Of a stretch of DNA of 64,000 nucleotides, positions 18,888 through 27,961 are shown one piece after another (the first letter of the stretch is position 1; each line of letters starts with the position of its first letter). The DNA comes from Snodgrassella alvi. GTDB lineage: Bacteria > Pseudomonadota > Gammaproteobacteria > Burkholderiales > Neisseriaceae. A program made the translations under genes and the position numbers. The DNA is taken from assembly GCF_040741455.2 (NCBI RefSeq), contig NZ_CP160328.2, positions 1,240,001-1,304,000 on the forward strand, written 5' to 3'. Below the pieces are notes generated by a model. It searched no databases and was not told the origin of the DNA. It saw only the letters and a program-made list of their open reading frames with translations.

Positions 18888-19442
18888 TCACATCCTGCCT
18901 ATGGTGACCACACCATAGGCAGCCACATCAGACTGCACAGATTTCAGCCAGAACATATTTCCGAAAGTTAAACCACAAATATGATCTATAGACGCTACCG
19001 GCAAATCCTTCACCGGCACCCTATCCGGCCGAAGCGATAATTTAACATTACTTAACTTATATATCAATAGCTTGTGTACACTGCAACAATAATTATTTAT
19101 ACCATTTCACCACAAAATCACAATTTCACACCAACGCCGGTTAAACAGAGACTGCTGAAAGCTCCGAAAGATAAATGATTCAGCACAAATCATTCATTTA
19201 TCAATCAAATCATCATACAGAGAGTTATTCAGCAATATACAGAAACCAGCCCAGTCTAATAAAAAACCATCAAAAATCAGACATTTCAGCATAGCAATAA
19301 ATAACACTAAACCAGCGCAAAAAAACACAATTTAATGGTTTTCTAACATTCGTAAAAAGAGTATATTGATAATACTTATCAATTTAATCTAGTCATGCTG
19401 TTTCATACCGATTCAGCATGACTATAAATAGGAAAACCAGAC
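18888..19442. other. Intergenic region before the iron uptake operon
   Basis: About 555 AT-rich bases with no gene seen. The CACCATAGGC/GCCTATGGTG hairpin at about 18896-18918 just after the preceding stop may end that transcript. The 3' part carries the Fur box described separately. Confidence 0.5.
19365..19383 (+). promoter_or_regulatory. Fur box upstream of the iron uptake operon
   Basis: ATTGATAATACTTATCAAT is a perfect inverted repeat of two 8-base arms (ATTGATAA / TTATCAAT) around TAC, close to the Fur consensus arms. It lies 60 bases before the first gene of the operon, in promoter position. Confidence 0.8.
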
Positions 19443-19988
19443 ATGCTGTTACAAAAAATTGCGATTGCCAGCGCAGCCCTAGTGTCCATGGCTGCCTTTG
19501 CTCAAGAATATCCGATGGGTAAACCCATTATCAAAAATGGAATGGAAATTTCCGGTGTCTACCTACCCCCCATCACCATGGATACTGATGGAATGGATCA
19601 CAGCAATATGCATCTGCCGGCCAGCAAATCCGATGTCCACATGGAAGCCGACATTCATGCCACAGAAGGCAACCCCAATGGCTTTGCTGAAGGAGACTGG
19701 ATTCCCAACCTAAATGTAGAGTATGCCGTCACCAAGCTGAACAAAGGCAAATTCGAACATTCAGGTAAATTTATGTCTATGGTGGCCAATGACGGTCCAC
19801 ATTATGGCGACAACATCAAACTGGATGGTCATGGTAAATACCGTGTTACCTACCGCATCTCCCCACCTACTGCCAATCAAATGGCACGTCATATTGATAA
19901 AGAAACCGGCGTAGCACCATGGTTCAAACCATTTGAAGTTAGCTGGGATTTTGATTACACCGGTGTAGGCCGCAAAGGCAGCTATTGA
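19443..19988 (+). CDS. Periplasmic iron-binding protein, P19/FetP/FtrA family
   Basis: A 181-residue exported protein: residues 1-20 form a signal peptide ending at AAFAQ, and the mature part has metal-ligand-rich stretches (MDHSNMH, KSDVHMEADIH) and the family segment EGDWIPNLNVEYAV. P19-type proteins bind copper and iron in the periplasm and pass iron to an FTR1 permease. It is the first gene behind a Fur box and is followed by a cupredoxin-like protein and the permease, the usual partners. Length is typical of the family (about 180). Confidence 0.9.
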   Translation: MLLQKIAIASAALVSMAAFAQEYPMGKPIIKNGMEISGVYLPPITMDTDGMDHSNMHLPASKSDVHMEADIHATEGNPNGFAEGDWIPNLNVEYAVTKLNKGKFEHSGKFMSMVANDGPHYGDNIKLDGHGKYRVTYRISPPTANQMARHIDKETGVAPWFKPFEVSWDFDYTGVGRKGSY

Positions 19989-20008
19989 TAAATTAAGTCG
20001 TACGGACG

Positions 20009-20042
20009 GGGTTATTCTGGTCCTAACCGGCAGAATAATCCC
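20009..20042 (+). terminator. Intercistronic hairpin after the P19 gene
   Basis: GGGTTATTCTG pairs with CAGAATAATCCC (one wobble or bulge) across a loop of about 11 bases, followed by a T-rich TTCCTGCTTTT. It sits between the first and second genes of the operon, so it probably acts as a partial terminator or mRNA stabiliser giving more P19 than permease. Confidence 0.55.
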
Positions 20043-20086
20043 TTCCTGCTTTTCATCAGCACACCATAGCCACAAGCGCAAACATC

Positions 20087-20422
20087 ATGAAAAAAATTTT
20101 TCTTATTGTGCTCAGTTCAGTCTGCCTCATGCTTTCCTGTTTAGCCAGCGCTGAAGACAAAGTCACACTGGAATTAAAAATGAAAGATGGCGACATGATG
20201 CCTCTCACCCTCAATGCACCGGCCAATAAAATAATCCGCATCAAGGTCACCAACATTGGCAAAGGACCGGTAGAATTTGAAAGCACCCAGCTAGTTAAAG
20301 AAAAAGTACTGGCACCCGGCGCCTCTTCAGTAGTAGTCATATCGCCTAAAAAACCCGGCACCTATATCTTTTTCGACGACTTTCATCTGAATAAGCCCAA
20401 AGGGCAGCTAATCGTAAAATAA
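20087..20422 (+). CDS. Periplasmic cupredoxin-domain protein (FtrB/EfeO N-domain-like)
   Basis: A 111-residue exported protein with a signal peptide (residues 1-22, ending LASAED) and a cupredoxin-like beta fold: GDMMPLTLNAPANK, VTNIGKGPVEFES and the terminal GTYIFFDDFHL. In FtrABCD systems a separate cupredoxin works with the P19 protein to oxidise or bind iron before the FTR1 permease; in EfeO proteins the same domain is fused to the M75 domain. Here the domain is a free-standing gene between P19 and the permease. The classical His-Cys-His-Met copper set is not evident, so it may bind iron or act structurally. Confidence 0.82.
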   Translation: MKKIFLIVLSSVCLMLSCLASAEDKVTLELKMKDGDMMPLTLNAPANKIIRIKVTNIGKGPVEFESTQLVKEKVLAPGASSVVVISPKKPGTYIFFDDFHLNKPKGQLIVK

Positions 20423-20436
20423 CAACAGGATATATA

Positions 20437-21267
20437 ATGGGACAAGTCATCTTTGTTGTCTGGCGCGAATGTTTCGAAGCACTGCTCGTAGTCGGCATTA
20501 TTTATTCATGGATTAACCGCAACCCCGACAGAAGTAACGGCATGCGCTATCTGTTTGGGGGCATAGGGCTTGGTGTACTGATATCAGTCATACTCGCTTT
20601 AATTATCAATGGCGTCTTCAAAGAGCTCAGCGATGACCATCAGACCCTGTTTATGATGGCCATGTCCGCAATAGCCAGCATACTAATTGTACAAATGGTG
20701 TACTGGATGAACCGCCATGCCAAAAGTATGAAATCCACACTCGAACAAGAAATGGCACAGCAGGTAGCACGCAACTCATGGTGGGGAGCACTCTTCATCA
20801 TTGCCATCGCTATTGCCCGTGAAGGCAGTGAAATAGTCGTTTTTCTATCCGGTCAGATTATGCAGCTCAATAGCCACAATTACACCGGCTTCTTCATGGC
20901 CGTACTAATCGGCATCATTGTATCCGCATTTACCTTTTATGTATTTATCCTCACCAGCCGCTTCATCCAATGGAAAAAATTCTTTACCATCACCGGTGTT
21001 GTGCTGTTATTTCTCTCCGTTTCACTATTATTGAAAGCTGTTGAAGACGGGACCAATATGTTACTCGAACACGACGTATCCATCCCTGATTTTCTCATCA
21101 ATCCGGCTTGGGATACCTCTCATGTCATTGACGATAGCGGCCTTTTCGGTAGCTTTGCATCATCACTGTTTGCCTATCGTTCGCAGCCTATGTGGATCAG
21201 CGTGATCACCTTTGGTTTATTCTGGCTAATAATGGCTCTTTTGTTCTTAAGGAAAAAAACCAAATGA
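20437..21267 (+). CDS. FTR1-family high-affinity iron permease (EfeU/FtrC-like)
   Basis: A 276-residue inner-membrane protein with about seven hydrophobic segments. Both hallmark iron-coordinating REXXE motifs are present: RECFE at about residues 10-14 and REGSE near 128. It would import ferric iron produced at the periplasmic face. It starts 14 bases after the cupredoxin gene with the ribosome site AACAGGATAT, and its stop overlaps the start of the M75 gene (ATGA), so the two are coupled. Confidence 0.93.
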   Translation: MGQVIFVVWRECFEALLVVGIIYSWINRNPDRSNGMRYLFGGIGLGVLISVILALIINGVFKELSDDHQTLFMMAMSAIASILIVQMVYWMNRHAKSMKSTLEQEMAQQVARNSWWGALFIIAIAIAREGSEIVVFLSGQIMQLNSHNYTGFFMAVLIGIIVSAFTFYVFILTSRFIQWKKFFTITGVVLLFLSVSLLLKAVEDGTNMLLEHDVSIPDFLINPAWDTSHVIDDSGLFGSFASSLFAYRSQPMWISVITFGLFWLIMALLFLRKKTK

Positions 21268-22154
21268 CACGGCGTCTGTTTCACACTCTTTGTCTGTGTG
21301 CCTTGTTACTGCCGTCTCTTTCTCAGGCACATGGATTATTAGCCCCCATTATCGACGATAGCAATGCCGTTGCAGCCAAAGGCGACATTCCCACCCCGCA
21401 AAAATATCATGCGTCCATTCAGGCTTATCAGCAACAGGTCGTTACACAGCTGAAAACTACCCAGCAATACCTTGACGCCATCGTCGCAGCCTGCCGTAAC
21501 AAACAATTGGCACAGGCTCAGCTGGATTATGTCCGTGCACACCAAAGTTACGAACAGATCCGAATTATTGTTAGATTATTTGGCAATGCCGATGAAAACA
21601 TCAACTCGCGTGCCGATTATTATCTGCAAGGCATTAACGACCCTGCTTTTAGCGGTTTTCATCGTCTGGAATATGATTTATTTGTGCTTAAAGACGTGCA
21701 ACAGGCACAGGCTGAAGCTGCCAATCTGCAATACGAAATCATCGACCTACAAAAACGCGTAGCTGCCGATGAACTGGATATCGCCAAAATTGTCCAGTCC
21801 TCAGCCGATTTTCTAGAAATGATTTTGCAAACCAAGCTGGCCGGTAAAGAAAATCAATACAGTCACAGCGATCTGGCCGATATTCAGGCCAATGTAACTG
21901 GCTCAGCACAAATCGTTCAATATCTGACTCCCTTTATTTCAACACAACAACGCATGTCACTTGATAGTGGATATCAGCAGATTTTTGCCGTCCTACAGCA
22001 CTATCAATTACCCAATAATCAGTTTCAGAGCTTCAGTCAGCTGAGCCAAACAGACCACGACCGCCTCTATTCTCTGCTCAGCCTCCAGAGCAGCAGGCTG
22101 GCACAATTACGTGCGCAGCTGGGCGTAAAGGTTTACTACAAATATCCTCATTGA
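21264..22154 (+). CDS. Imelysin/M75-domain periplasmic protein (EfeO-like, without cupredoxin domain)
   Basis: A 296-residue exported protein. The ATG at 21264 was chosen because it is followed at once by a good signal peptide (RRLFHTLCLCALLLPSLSQA) and overlaps the permease stop as ATGA; the frame is also open upstream. The mature protein is a helical M75 domain with the metal-binding HRLE (HxxE) motif near residue 132. E. coli EfeO (about 375 residues) carries an N-terminal cupredoxin domain that is missing here, matching the presence of a separate cupredoxin gene two positions upstream. Expected role: periplasmic iron binding and delivery. Confidence 0.88.
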   Translation: MTRRLFHTLCLCALLLPSLSQAHGLLAPIIDDSNAVAAKGDIPTPQKYHASIQAYQQQVVTQLKTTQQYLDAIVAACRNKQLAQAQLDYVRAHQSYEQIRIIVRLFGNADENINSRADYYLQGINDPAFSGFHRLEYDLFVLKDVQQAQAEAANLQYEIIDLQKRVAADELDIAKIVQSSADFLEMILQTKLAGKENQYSHSDLADIQANVTGSAQIVQYLTPFISTQQRMSLDSGYQQIFAVLQHYQLPNNQFQSFSQLSQTDHDRLYSLLSLQSSRLAQLRAQLGVKVYYKYPH

Positions 22155-22162
22155 TATCAGTT

Positions 22163-23452
22163 ATGAACAAAAATACCTTAACTCACCAATCTGAAACAGC
22201 TACCACAGCAAATGACAATCCGGCTAGTCCTGCCCGTCGCCATGGCATGAAAATGTTGCTGGCCGGCAGCTTAGGAATGACAGGATTAGGTATCAGCAAC
22301 ACAGCTAGCGCTGCTGGAACCTGTAGCCACGATTACAATCAAGCCGTAGACTATTGGGGCAGACATCAGGCCGGTGTGATTACACCAGATACCAAAGAGG
22401 CTATTTTTGTCGCTTTTAACGTTACCGCACGAGACAAAACTCAGCTACAACAATTACTCCAGCTTATTTCTCAGCGCATTGCCTTTCTTACTCGTCCTCA
22501 GAGCTTAAGCGCAGACAAAACAGACCAGCTTCCTCCGCCCGAGTCCGGTCTGCTTGGACACAATATCGCACCCGATTCCCTCACTATCACTGTTGCCGTT
22601 GGCGCCAGCCTATTCGATCAACGCTTCGGTCTGGCTCAGCAGAAACCAAAAAAACTGATTCCCATGCCACGATTCCCCAACGACCGGCTGGAGAAATCTT
22701 GGTGTGGCGGTGATTTATCAATCCAGTTCTGCGCCAACAGCCGTGAAAGTGTCATCTATGCTCTGCGCGACATCATCCATCACTGTAATCGATACATGGT
22801 ACCGCTTTGGAAAATGGACGGATTTTTACCGGCAAGGGATATTGACCATCACAGCACCGCCATCAATCTGTTTGGCTTTAAAGACGGCACCGGCAATGCA
22901 GCCATTACCGATAGCAAACTGATGGACGAGCTGGTATGGGTCACTGCTAATAATCACGAACCAGCATGGTGTCTGGGTGGTAGTTATCAGGCCATCCGCC
23001 TGATTCGCTTCAATCTGGAATTTTGGGATAGAACACCGCTAGAAGATCAGGAAAACGATTTTGGCCGCTACAAATCCAGCGGTGCCCCTATCGGCATGAA
23101 GCATGAGATGGATGATCCGCAAATGAAACGAGACCCGCATGGCGACCGTATCTTATTTGATTCACATATGCGTCGTGCCGAACCACGTATTCCCGAGCGG
23201 CACGTAGCCAAACTGCGCCGACGCAGCTTCAGCTATTCACTTGGCGTTTTACCCAGCGGTCAGCTAGACATGGGACTGATTTTCGTAGCCTATCAGAACG
23301 ACCTGAAAAAAGGCTTTATCGATACCCAAAACCGCCTGAACGGAGAACCCCTCGAACGGTATATCAAACCTTTTGGTGGAGGCTTTTACTTTGTCCTGCC
23401 TGGCATGGCCAGAGACAACGACTATCTGGGCAAACAGCTACTGGAAAGCTGA
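22163..23452 (+). CDS. efeB: DyP-type heme peroxidase, Tat-exported (EfeB-like)
   Basis: A 429-residue peroxidase of the EfeB group. The ATG at 22163 is preferred over an upstream TTG. The N-terminal region has a twin arginine (ARRHGMKML, Arg25-Arg26) before a hydrophobic stretch ending TASAA, as expected for Tat export of folded heme protein. DyP hallmarks are GFKDGTGN (GxxDG) near residue 237 and the C-terminal heme-contact region (HMRRAEPRIP, GGGFYFVLPG). In EfeUOB systems this protein oxidises ferrous iron or releases iron from heme in the periplasm. It closes the operon, 8 bases after the M75 gene. Confidence 0.9.
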   Translation: MNKNTLTHQSETATTANDNPASPARRHGMKMLLAGSLGMTGLGISNTASAAGTCSHDYNQAVDYWGRHQAGVITPDTKEAIFVAFNVTARDKTQLQQLLQLISQRIAFLTRPQSLSADKTDQLPPPESGLLGHNIAPDSLTITVAVGASLFDQRFGLAQQKPKKLIPMPRFPNDRLEKSWCGGDLSIQFCANSRESVIYALRDIIHHCNRYMVPLWKMDGFLPARDIDHHSTAINLFGFKDGTGNAAITDSKLMDELVWVTANNHEPAWCLGGSYQAIRLIRFNLEFWDRTPLEDQENDFGRYKSSGAPIGMKHEMDDPQMKRDPHGDRILFDSHMRRAEPRIPERHVAKLRRRSFSYSLGVLPSGQLDMGLIFVAYQNDLKKGFIDTQNRLNGEPLERYIKPFGGGFYFVLPGMARDNDYLGKQLLES

Positions 23453-23510
23453 TGCCTTACACTCAAATCCAGCGTAATTTATGGTTCAGTTGTTTATACA
23501 CCAATAATAA

Positions 23511-23539
23511 AGAGCACTACTGTTCAGCAGTAGTGCTCT
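23511..23539 (-). terminator. Terminator between efeB and pepN
   Basis: AGAGCACTACTG and CAGTAGTGCTCT form a perfect 12-base-pair stem with a 5-base loop. The minus-strand side is followed by TTATTATT, fitting termination of pepN; it may also stop the convergent efeB transcript. Confidence 0.8.
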
Positions 23540-23575
23540 GAAAAAATATACAGCAGCAAAATAAATTTACATATT

Positions 23576-26221
23576 TCAGCTATGCAAAATTTTATCTACA
23601 ATCTCACGGCTGTCTTTAGATAAACCCTCATGTTTCTGAATGCGCTGCAATTGTTCAGCCATCAACGTTTTGCGCCGGGGCTCTAGCCGGTCATACAGAT
23701 TAAATGCCTGCACAAGCCGCGAAGCCACTTGCGGATTAAATTCATCAATACGCAGAATATAATCCGCCAAGAAACGGTAGCCGCTACCGTCAGCAGCATG
23801 GAAATGAGGGATATTACGACTGAAACTGCCTAATAATGAGCGCACTTTATTCGGATTTTCCAAACTGAAAGCCGGATGCTGCAAAGCCTTTTCAACCTGC
23901 TGCAATGTGTCTGGACGCTGACTACTACCGATAAGGATAAAATACTTATCCATTACCAGATCGTCTTGCGCATGCCGCCGGCCAAACTGATTCAGCAAGT
24001 CATTGCGTTTATCATCAGACAAATGATTTATGGCTGCAAGCATTCCGTATTCATGAGTCATATTGGTAGCACGCTGGCTGAATTCGTTTACTATGTTGTG
24101 TAGCAAATCTGCATTGGCCAATACACCCCATTGCAGTAATGTATTACGCAAACTACGAACACCAGCCAGATCAGGATGATACTCCTGCGGTGCCTGATGC
24201 CGGCTGGTACGCTCCTGTTCATCCGCCCATTCACGCCAGTGTGTCAGCGTATCCTGCATACAGCTGGCCAGACTCTGCAACAAAGCCTGACGCGCACATA
24301 CATATTGCTCAGGGTTAATTGAAGACACATCTTCCCATAGTTCTGCTTCTGTCGGTACCTGCAGCAAAACCGCTTTATACGCTGGATCAATATCAGCATT
24401 CAAAGCTGAAGTTAGCGCTTGTGCCAGTTCGGCATGTTGCGGAAGCGGCTGGCCAGAAGCCAGTGCATCCAGATTGGAAGCAAATGCACGACGATACAAA
24501 GTTTGTGCCGCTTCCCAGCGCGCAAAAGAATCGCTGTCATGTGCCAGCAGCAACATCAAATCGGCATCGCTGTAAGGATAGTCTAGTCGTACCGGTGCAC
24601 TGAATCCGCGCAGCAATGAAGGTACGACTTCCTTTGCTACATCATGAAATACAAACGTTTGTTCTGTTTGATTGAATACCAGAACCGTTTCCTCTGTTTT
24701 ATCTGCGGTACCGGCCATTTTAAAAGCGACAGATGCACCATTTTTGTCTAGCAAGCCAATTTTTACCGGAATCACCATCGGCTGTTTATCGGCCATATCC
24801 GGAGTAGGCGGAATGAATTGCTGCAGATGCAGGCTGAAAGTTTGATTGTGTGCATCATATTCGCCATGCGCTTTAATCTGCGGTGTGCCAGCTTGACTGT
24901 ACCATAATGCAAACTGGTCTAAATTCACACCATTGGCATCCGCCATCGCCGCACGAAAATCATCACAAGTCACGGCCTGACCGTCATGCCGCTGAAAATA
25001 AAGCTGCATACCTTTCTGAAAACCTTCTTCGCCCAGCAAAGTATGATACATGCGTACGACTTCAGCGCCTTTTTCATATACTGTGAGCGTATAAAAATTG
25101 TTCATTTCCTCATACGAAACCGGCCGTACCGGATGCGCCATTGGGCCGGCATCCTCAGCAAACTGCATACTGCGCAATACCCTAACATTGTGAATACGAC
25201 GCACCGCTCTGCTAGCGCGGTCAGCAGAGAATTCCTGATCACGGAAAACAGTCAGCCCTTCTTTCAGAGAGAGCTGAAACCAGTCGCGACAGGTGACACG
25301 ATTACCGGTCCAGTTATGAAAGTATTCATGACCGATTACCCCTTCAATGGCTTCAAAATCAGCATCGGTTGCCGTATCACTGCTAGCCAGCACATATTTA
25401 GTATTAAATATATTCAGGCCTTTGTTTTCCATGGCACCCATATTGAAATCGCTCACAGCCACGACCATAAATATATTTAAATCATATTCCAGATTAAAGC
25501 GGTCTTCGTCCCATTGCATGGCGTGTTTCAAAGATTCCAGCGCAAAACCTGCTTTTTCCCGATCTTCTGGACGGGTATAAAATTTCAATGCCACTTCTTT
25601 CCCACTGCGAGTGGTAAAATTACCTTCCAACACCGCCAATTTTCCGGCAACCAGAGCAAAGAGATAGCTGGGTTTAGCAAACGGGTCACGCCAGCAAACC
25701 CAGTGCCGGTCGTTATCCAATTCACCACTGTCAATCAGATTACCGTTGGACAACATTACCGGATAGCGCCGCTTATCACCGATAATGGTAGTGGTAAACT
25801 GACTCATCACATCCGGCCGGTCAAAATAATAAGTAATCTTACGGAAACCCTCCGGTTCATTCTGGGTATACAGATTATCGCCAGATTCATACAACCCCAT
25901 CAGCGTTTTATTCTGCGTTGGATACAATTTAGTGGTAATTTCAAGCTCAAACTGAGTATCCGGTACCGTATGTATTGTCAGTTTTTCATCGGCTATCGCA
26001 TATTCATGCGGAGAAAGACATTTTCCATTCAGCACAATTTGCAATAATTCAGCACTGCCATCCAGCACACATGGTCTACCTACCTCATGCGGAACAATCA
26101 TCATGCGATTGCGCACAAGGGTATAAGCTTCCTCTATCGTAAAGGTCAAATCAATTTCTGCCACTGCAAAATCGGGAGCCTGATAATCTTTCAGGTAATG
26201 AACCACTTTATTTTCACTCAT
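23576..26221 (-). CDS. pepN: Aminopeptidase N
   Basis: An 881-residue M1-family zinc aminopeptidase, close to the length of E. coli PepN (870). It has the exopeptidase motif GAMENKGLN near residue 263 and the zinc site HEYFHNWTGNR near 297-307 with the downstream glutamate (LKEGLTVFRD). It removes N-terminal residues from peptides in the cytoplasm. Transcribed alone on the minus strand, convergent with the iron operon and followed by a strong terminator. Assignment is firm. Confidence 0.96.
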   Translation of the reverse strand: MSENKVVHYLKDYQAPDFAVAEIDLTFTIEEAYTLVRNRMMIVPHEVGRPCVLDGSAELLQIVLNGKCLSPHEYAIADEKLTIHTVPDTQFELEITTKLYPTQNKTLMGLYESGDNLYTQNEPEGFRKITYYFDRPDVMSQFTTTIIGDKRRYPVMLSNGNLIDSGELDNDRHWVCWRDPFAKPSYLFALVAGKLAVLEGNFTTRSGKEVALKFYTRPEDREKAGFALESLKHAMQWDEDRFNLEYDLNIFMVVAVSDFNMGAMENKGLNIFNTKYVLASSDTATDADFEAIEGVIGHEYFHNWTGNRVTCRDWFQLSLKEGLTVFRDQEFSADRASRAVRRIHNVRVLRSMQFAEDAGPMAHPVRPVSYEEMNNFYTLTVYEKGAEVVRMYHTLLGEEGFQKGMQLYFQRHDGQAVTCDDFRAAMADANGVNLDQFALWYSQAGTPQIKAHGEYDAHNQTFSLHLQQFIPPTPDMADKQPMVIPVKIGLLDKNGASVAFKMAGTADKTEETVLVFNQTEQTFVFHDVAKEVVPSLLRGFSAPVRLDYPYSDADLMLLLAHDSDSFARWEAAQTLYRRAFASNLDALASGQPLPQHAELAQALTSALNADIDPAYKAVLLQVPTEAELWEDVSSINPEQYVCARQALLQSLASCMQDTLTHWREWADEQERTSRHQAPQEYHPDLAGVRSLRNTLLQWGVLANADLLHNIVNEFSQRATNMTHEYGMLAAINHLSDDKRNDLLNQFGRRHAQDDLVMDKYFILIGSSQRPDTLQQVEKALQHPAFSLENPNKVRSLLGSFSRNIPHFHAADGSGYRFLADYILRIDEFNPQVASRLVQAFNLYDRLEPRRKTLMAEQLQRIQKHEGLSKDSREIVDKILHS

Positions 26222-26310
26222 TGTCTACACTCTTACTATTTAAATCTGTTGTGTCTATTTTACGGCTAACAAGGCCACAATCAAGACTGTCTCATTCCAG
26301 ACAGGAACTA

Positions 26311-27612
26311 TTATTCGTATTTAACTTGAAACCGACTATCATTCCCAGAGCCTGTACCGGCATCTGGATTATTTTTCATAATCGATAGAAGTAAAGACGC
26401 TCCTGCTGATAAGGCCAGCCATACCGCAACAAAACAGATAACCGGAAAATAGCTACCACAATAAACCCGCAGCAAACTGCCCAGCCATGCTGTAAGCAAA
26501 CCACTTAGCTGATGAATTAGGAAGAAGGCACCAAAAATAAATCCTTTATAGCGGTATCCAAAAATAGTACCGGCCAGACGCGAGATAATAATCACGGTAC
26601 CCATATAGGTAATGCCGAAAAATATACCAAACAACGGCACCATCACTGGTTCAGGCCACAATACCAACGCCATCAGTGTGGCACAGCGCAGTAGAAACAA
26701 CATACCCAAGAGCAATGGCAGCGATACTTTTTTCGACACTATATAGCCAATCAGCAAACTTCCCAGTGCCTCAGACAAACCAAGCAGACTAAGCGAAAAA
26801 CCGGTCAGCAGATTAGCAGCGGTACGATGCTGCAATATTTCCTGAATAGCGGGCACATAATGCACATCTATAAAAATCATCGACGTACCACAACCTGAAA
26901 AAGCCAGAGCAGCCAGTAAGAATCTGCGGTCGAAATACCAGTAGCGCGGCAGAGACGCAAGCGTGGTCTGTTTGACAACATGTGCATTTGGCTGGGTTAA
27001 AGGAGCTGTTACAGCACGTAATGCTACTGGTATTTTCACCGGAGTCCGTCCGAGACAGTTCAGCAATGCTGGTATAACAGCCAGAGAGGCAAATATTGCA
27101 GCCAGCACTGAGCACAGCATGGGCCATGAAAGATAGCCTTCCAGATAAATCCAAATCGGCGAAAGAACCATCAGCCCTACGGCTATACCATTTGTGGCCA
27201 GCACATAGGCTAGCTGACGCCGTTCTGGCATCACATACATATCAATCAGAATACTGACTGGTACAAAAGTCAAAGCCGCCATTGCATATGCGGCGAACAG
27301 TAGAAAACCGAGCAAAAAAGTCAAAAAACTATTATCAGAAGAAAACAACAAAAATGCACACGCAGCAGACAGCATGCCGGACAGCAGTACATAGCTGGCA
27401 CCACAACGGTCACACAGCTTCCCGACCATTGCTGAAAACACCCCTTGCGCCAAACCAAAGAAACCGCCAGCCAGAGCCATTGCCTCAATACCAACATCAT
27501 AATGATGCACCAGACCGGTAAAATTAATTTGGTAGACACCCTTTATAGCCGTACTGATAAACATCACCATAAAGCCGTAGCCTACCACCAATCCAGTCAG
27601 GATCGCGCGCAT
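26311..27612 (-). CDS. Major facilitator superfamily transporter
   Basis: A 433-residue inner-membrane protein with about 12 hydrophobic segments in two halves. The loop between segments 2 and 3 has the MFS-type motif (GKLCDRCGASYVLLSG). A good ribosome site (GGGAG) precedes the ATG on the minus strand. The short tail is polar. It is upstream of pepN on the same strand with an 89-base gap holding a small hairpin (CTGTCT/AGACAG at 26287-26304), so read-through is possible. The substrate cannot be told; monocarboxylate-type and sugar-type MFS carriers share this layout. Confidence 0.85.
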   Translation of the reverse strand: MRAILTGLVVGYGFMVMFISTAIKGVYQINFTGLVHHYDVGIEAMALAGGFFGLAQGVFSAMVGKLCDRCGASYVLLSGMLSAACAFLLFSSDNSFLTFLLGFLLFAAYAMAALTFVPVSILIDMYVMPERRQLAYVLATNGIAVGLMVLSPIWIYLEGYLSWPMLCSVLAAIFASLAVIPALLNCLGRTPVKIPVALRAVTAPLTQPNAHVVKQTTLASLPRYWYFDRRFLLAALAFSGCGTSMIFIDVHYVPAIQEILQHRTAANLLTGFSLSLLGLSEALGSLLIGYIVSKKVSLPLLLGMLFLLRCATLMALVLWPEPVMVPLFGIFFGITYMGTVIIISRLAGTIFGYRYKGFIFGAFFLIHQLSGLLTAWLGSLLRVYCGSYFPVICFVAVWLALSAGASLLLSIMKNNPDAGTGSGNDSRFQVKYE

Positions 27613-27961
27613 GGAGTATTTCTCCCTAAAATTAGTTTAATTATTATTTTTAAAGTTAACCTGAAACGCATACAATATACCTTGAAACCACAACATTAAT
27701 ACAACATCTTTCCATATACAACCACTACATTGAGATATTGCCAGCAACTGTAAAAAACTGTGATACAGTAATGGACATCAGGCTGTCTATGCTACCCAAT
27801 CATTGGGTGCTGTATCCTACAAATAACGTACTGCTACGGCTGTGATACAGCCTGTTAGTGATGAAAATACATCCGCTTAAGATAACCCGTTACTCTACAT
27901 TCATCCGTCAAAATCACACCATGAGTTTACTTCCTGTTTTCAAGTTTATAGAGGATAAAAC
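27613..27961. promoter_or_regulatory. Intergenic region with three palindromes before the amino acid permease
   Basis: This 349-base divergent gap contains two identical CTGTGATACAG palindromes (27758-27768 and 27840-27850, the second extended to GGCTGTGATACAGCC at 27838-27852) and, between them, a perfect 15-base palindrome ACCCAATCATTGGGT at 27794-27808. No small gene is seen. A ribosome site (GAGGATAAAAC) precedes the permease ATG. The repeated palindromes are likely operator half-site arrays for a regulator of the permease. Confidence 0.55.
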
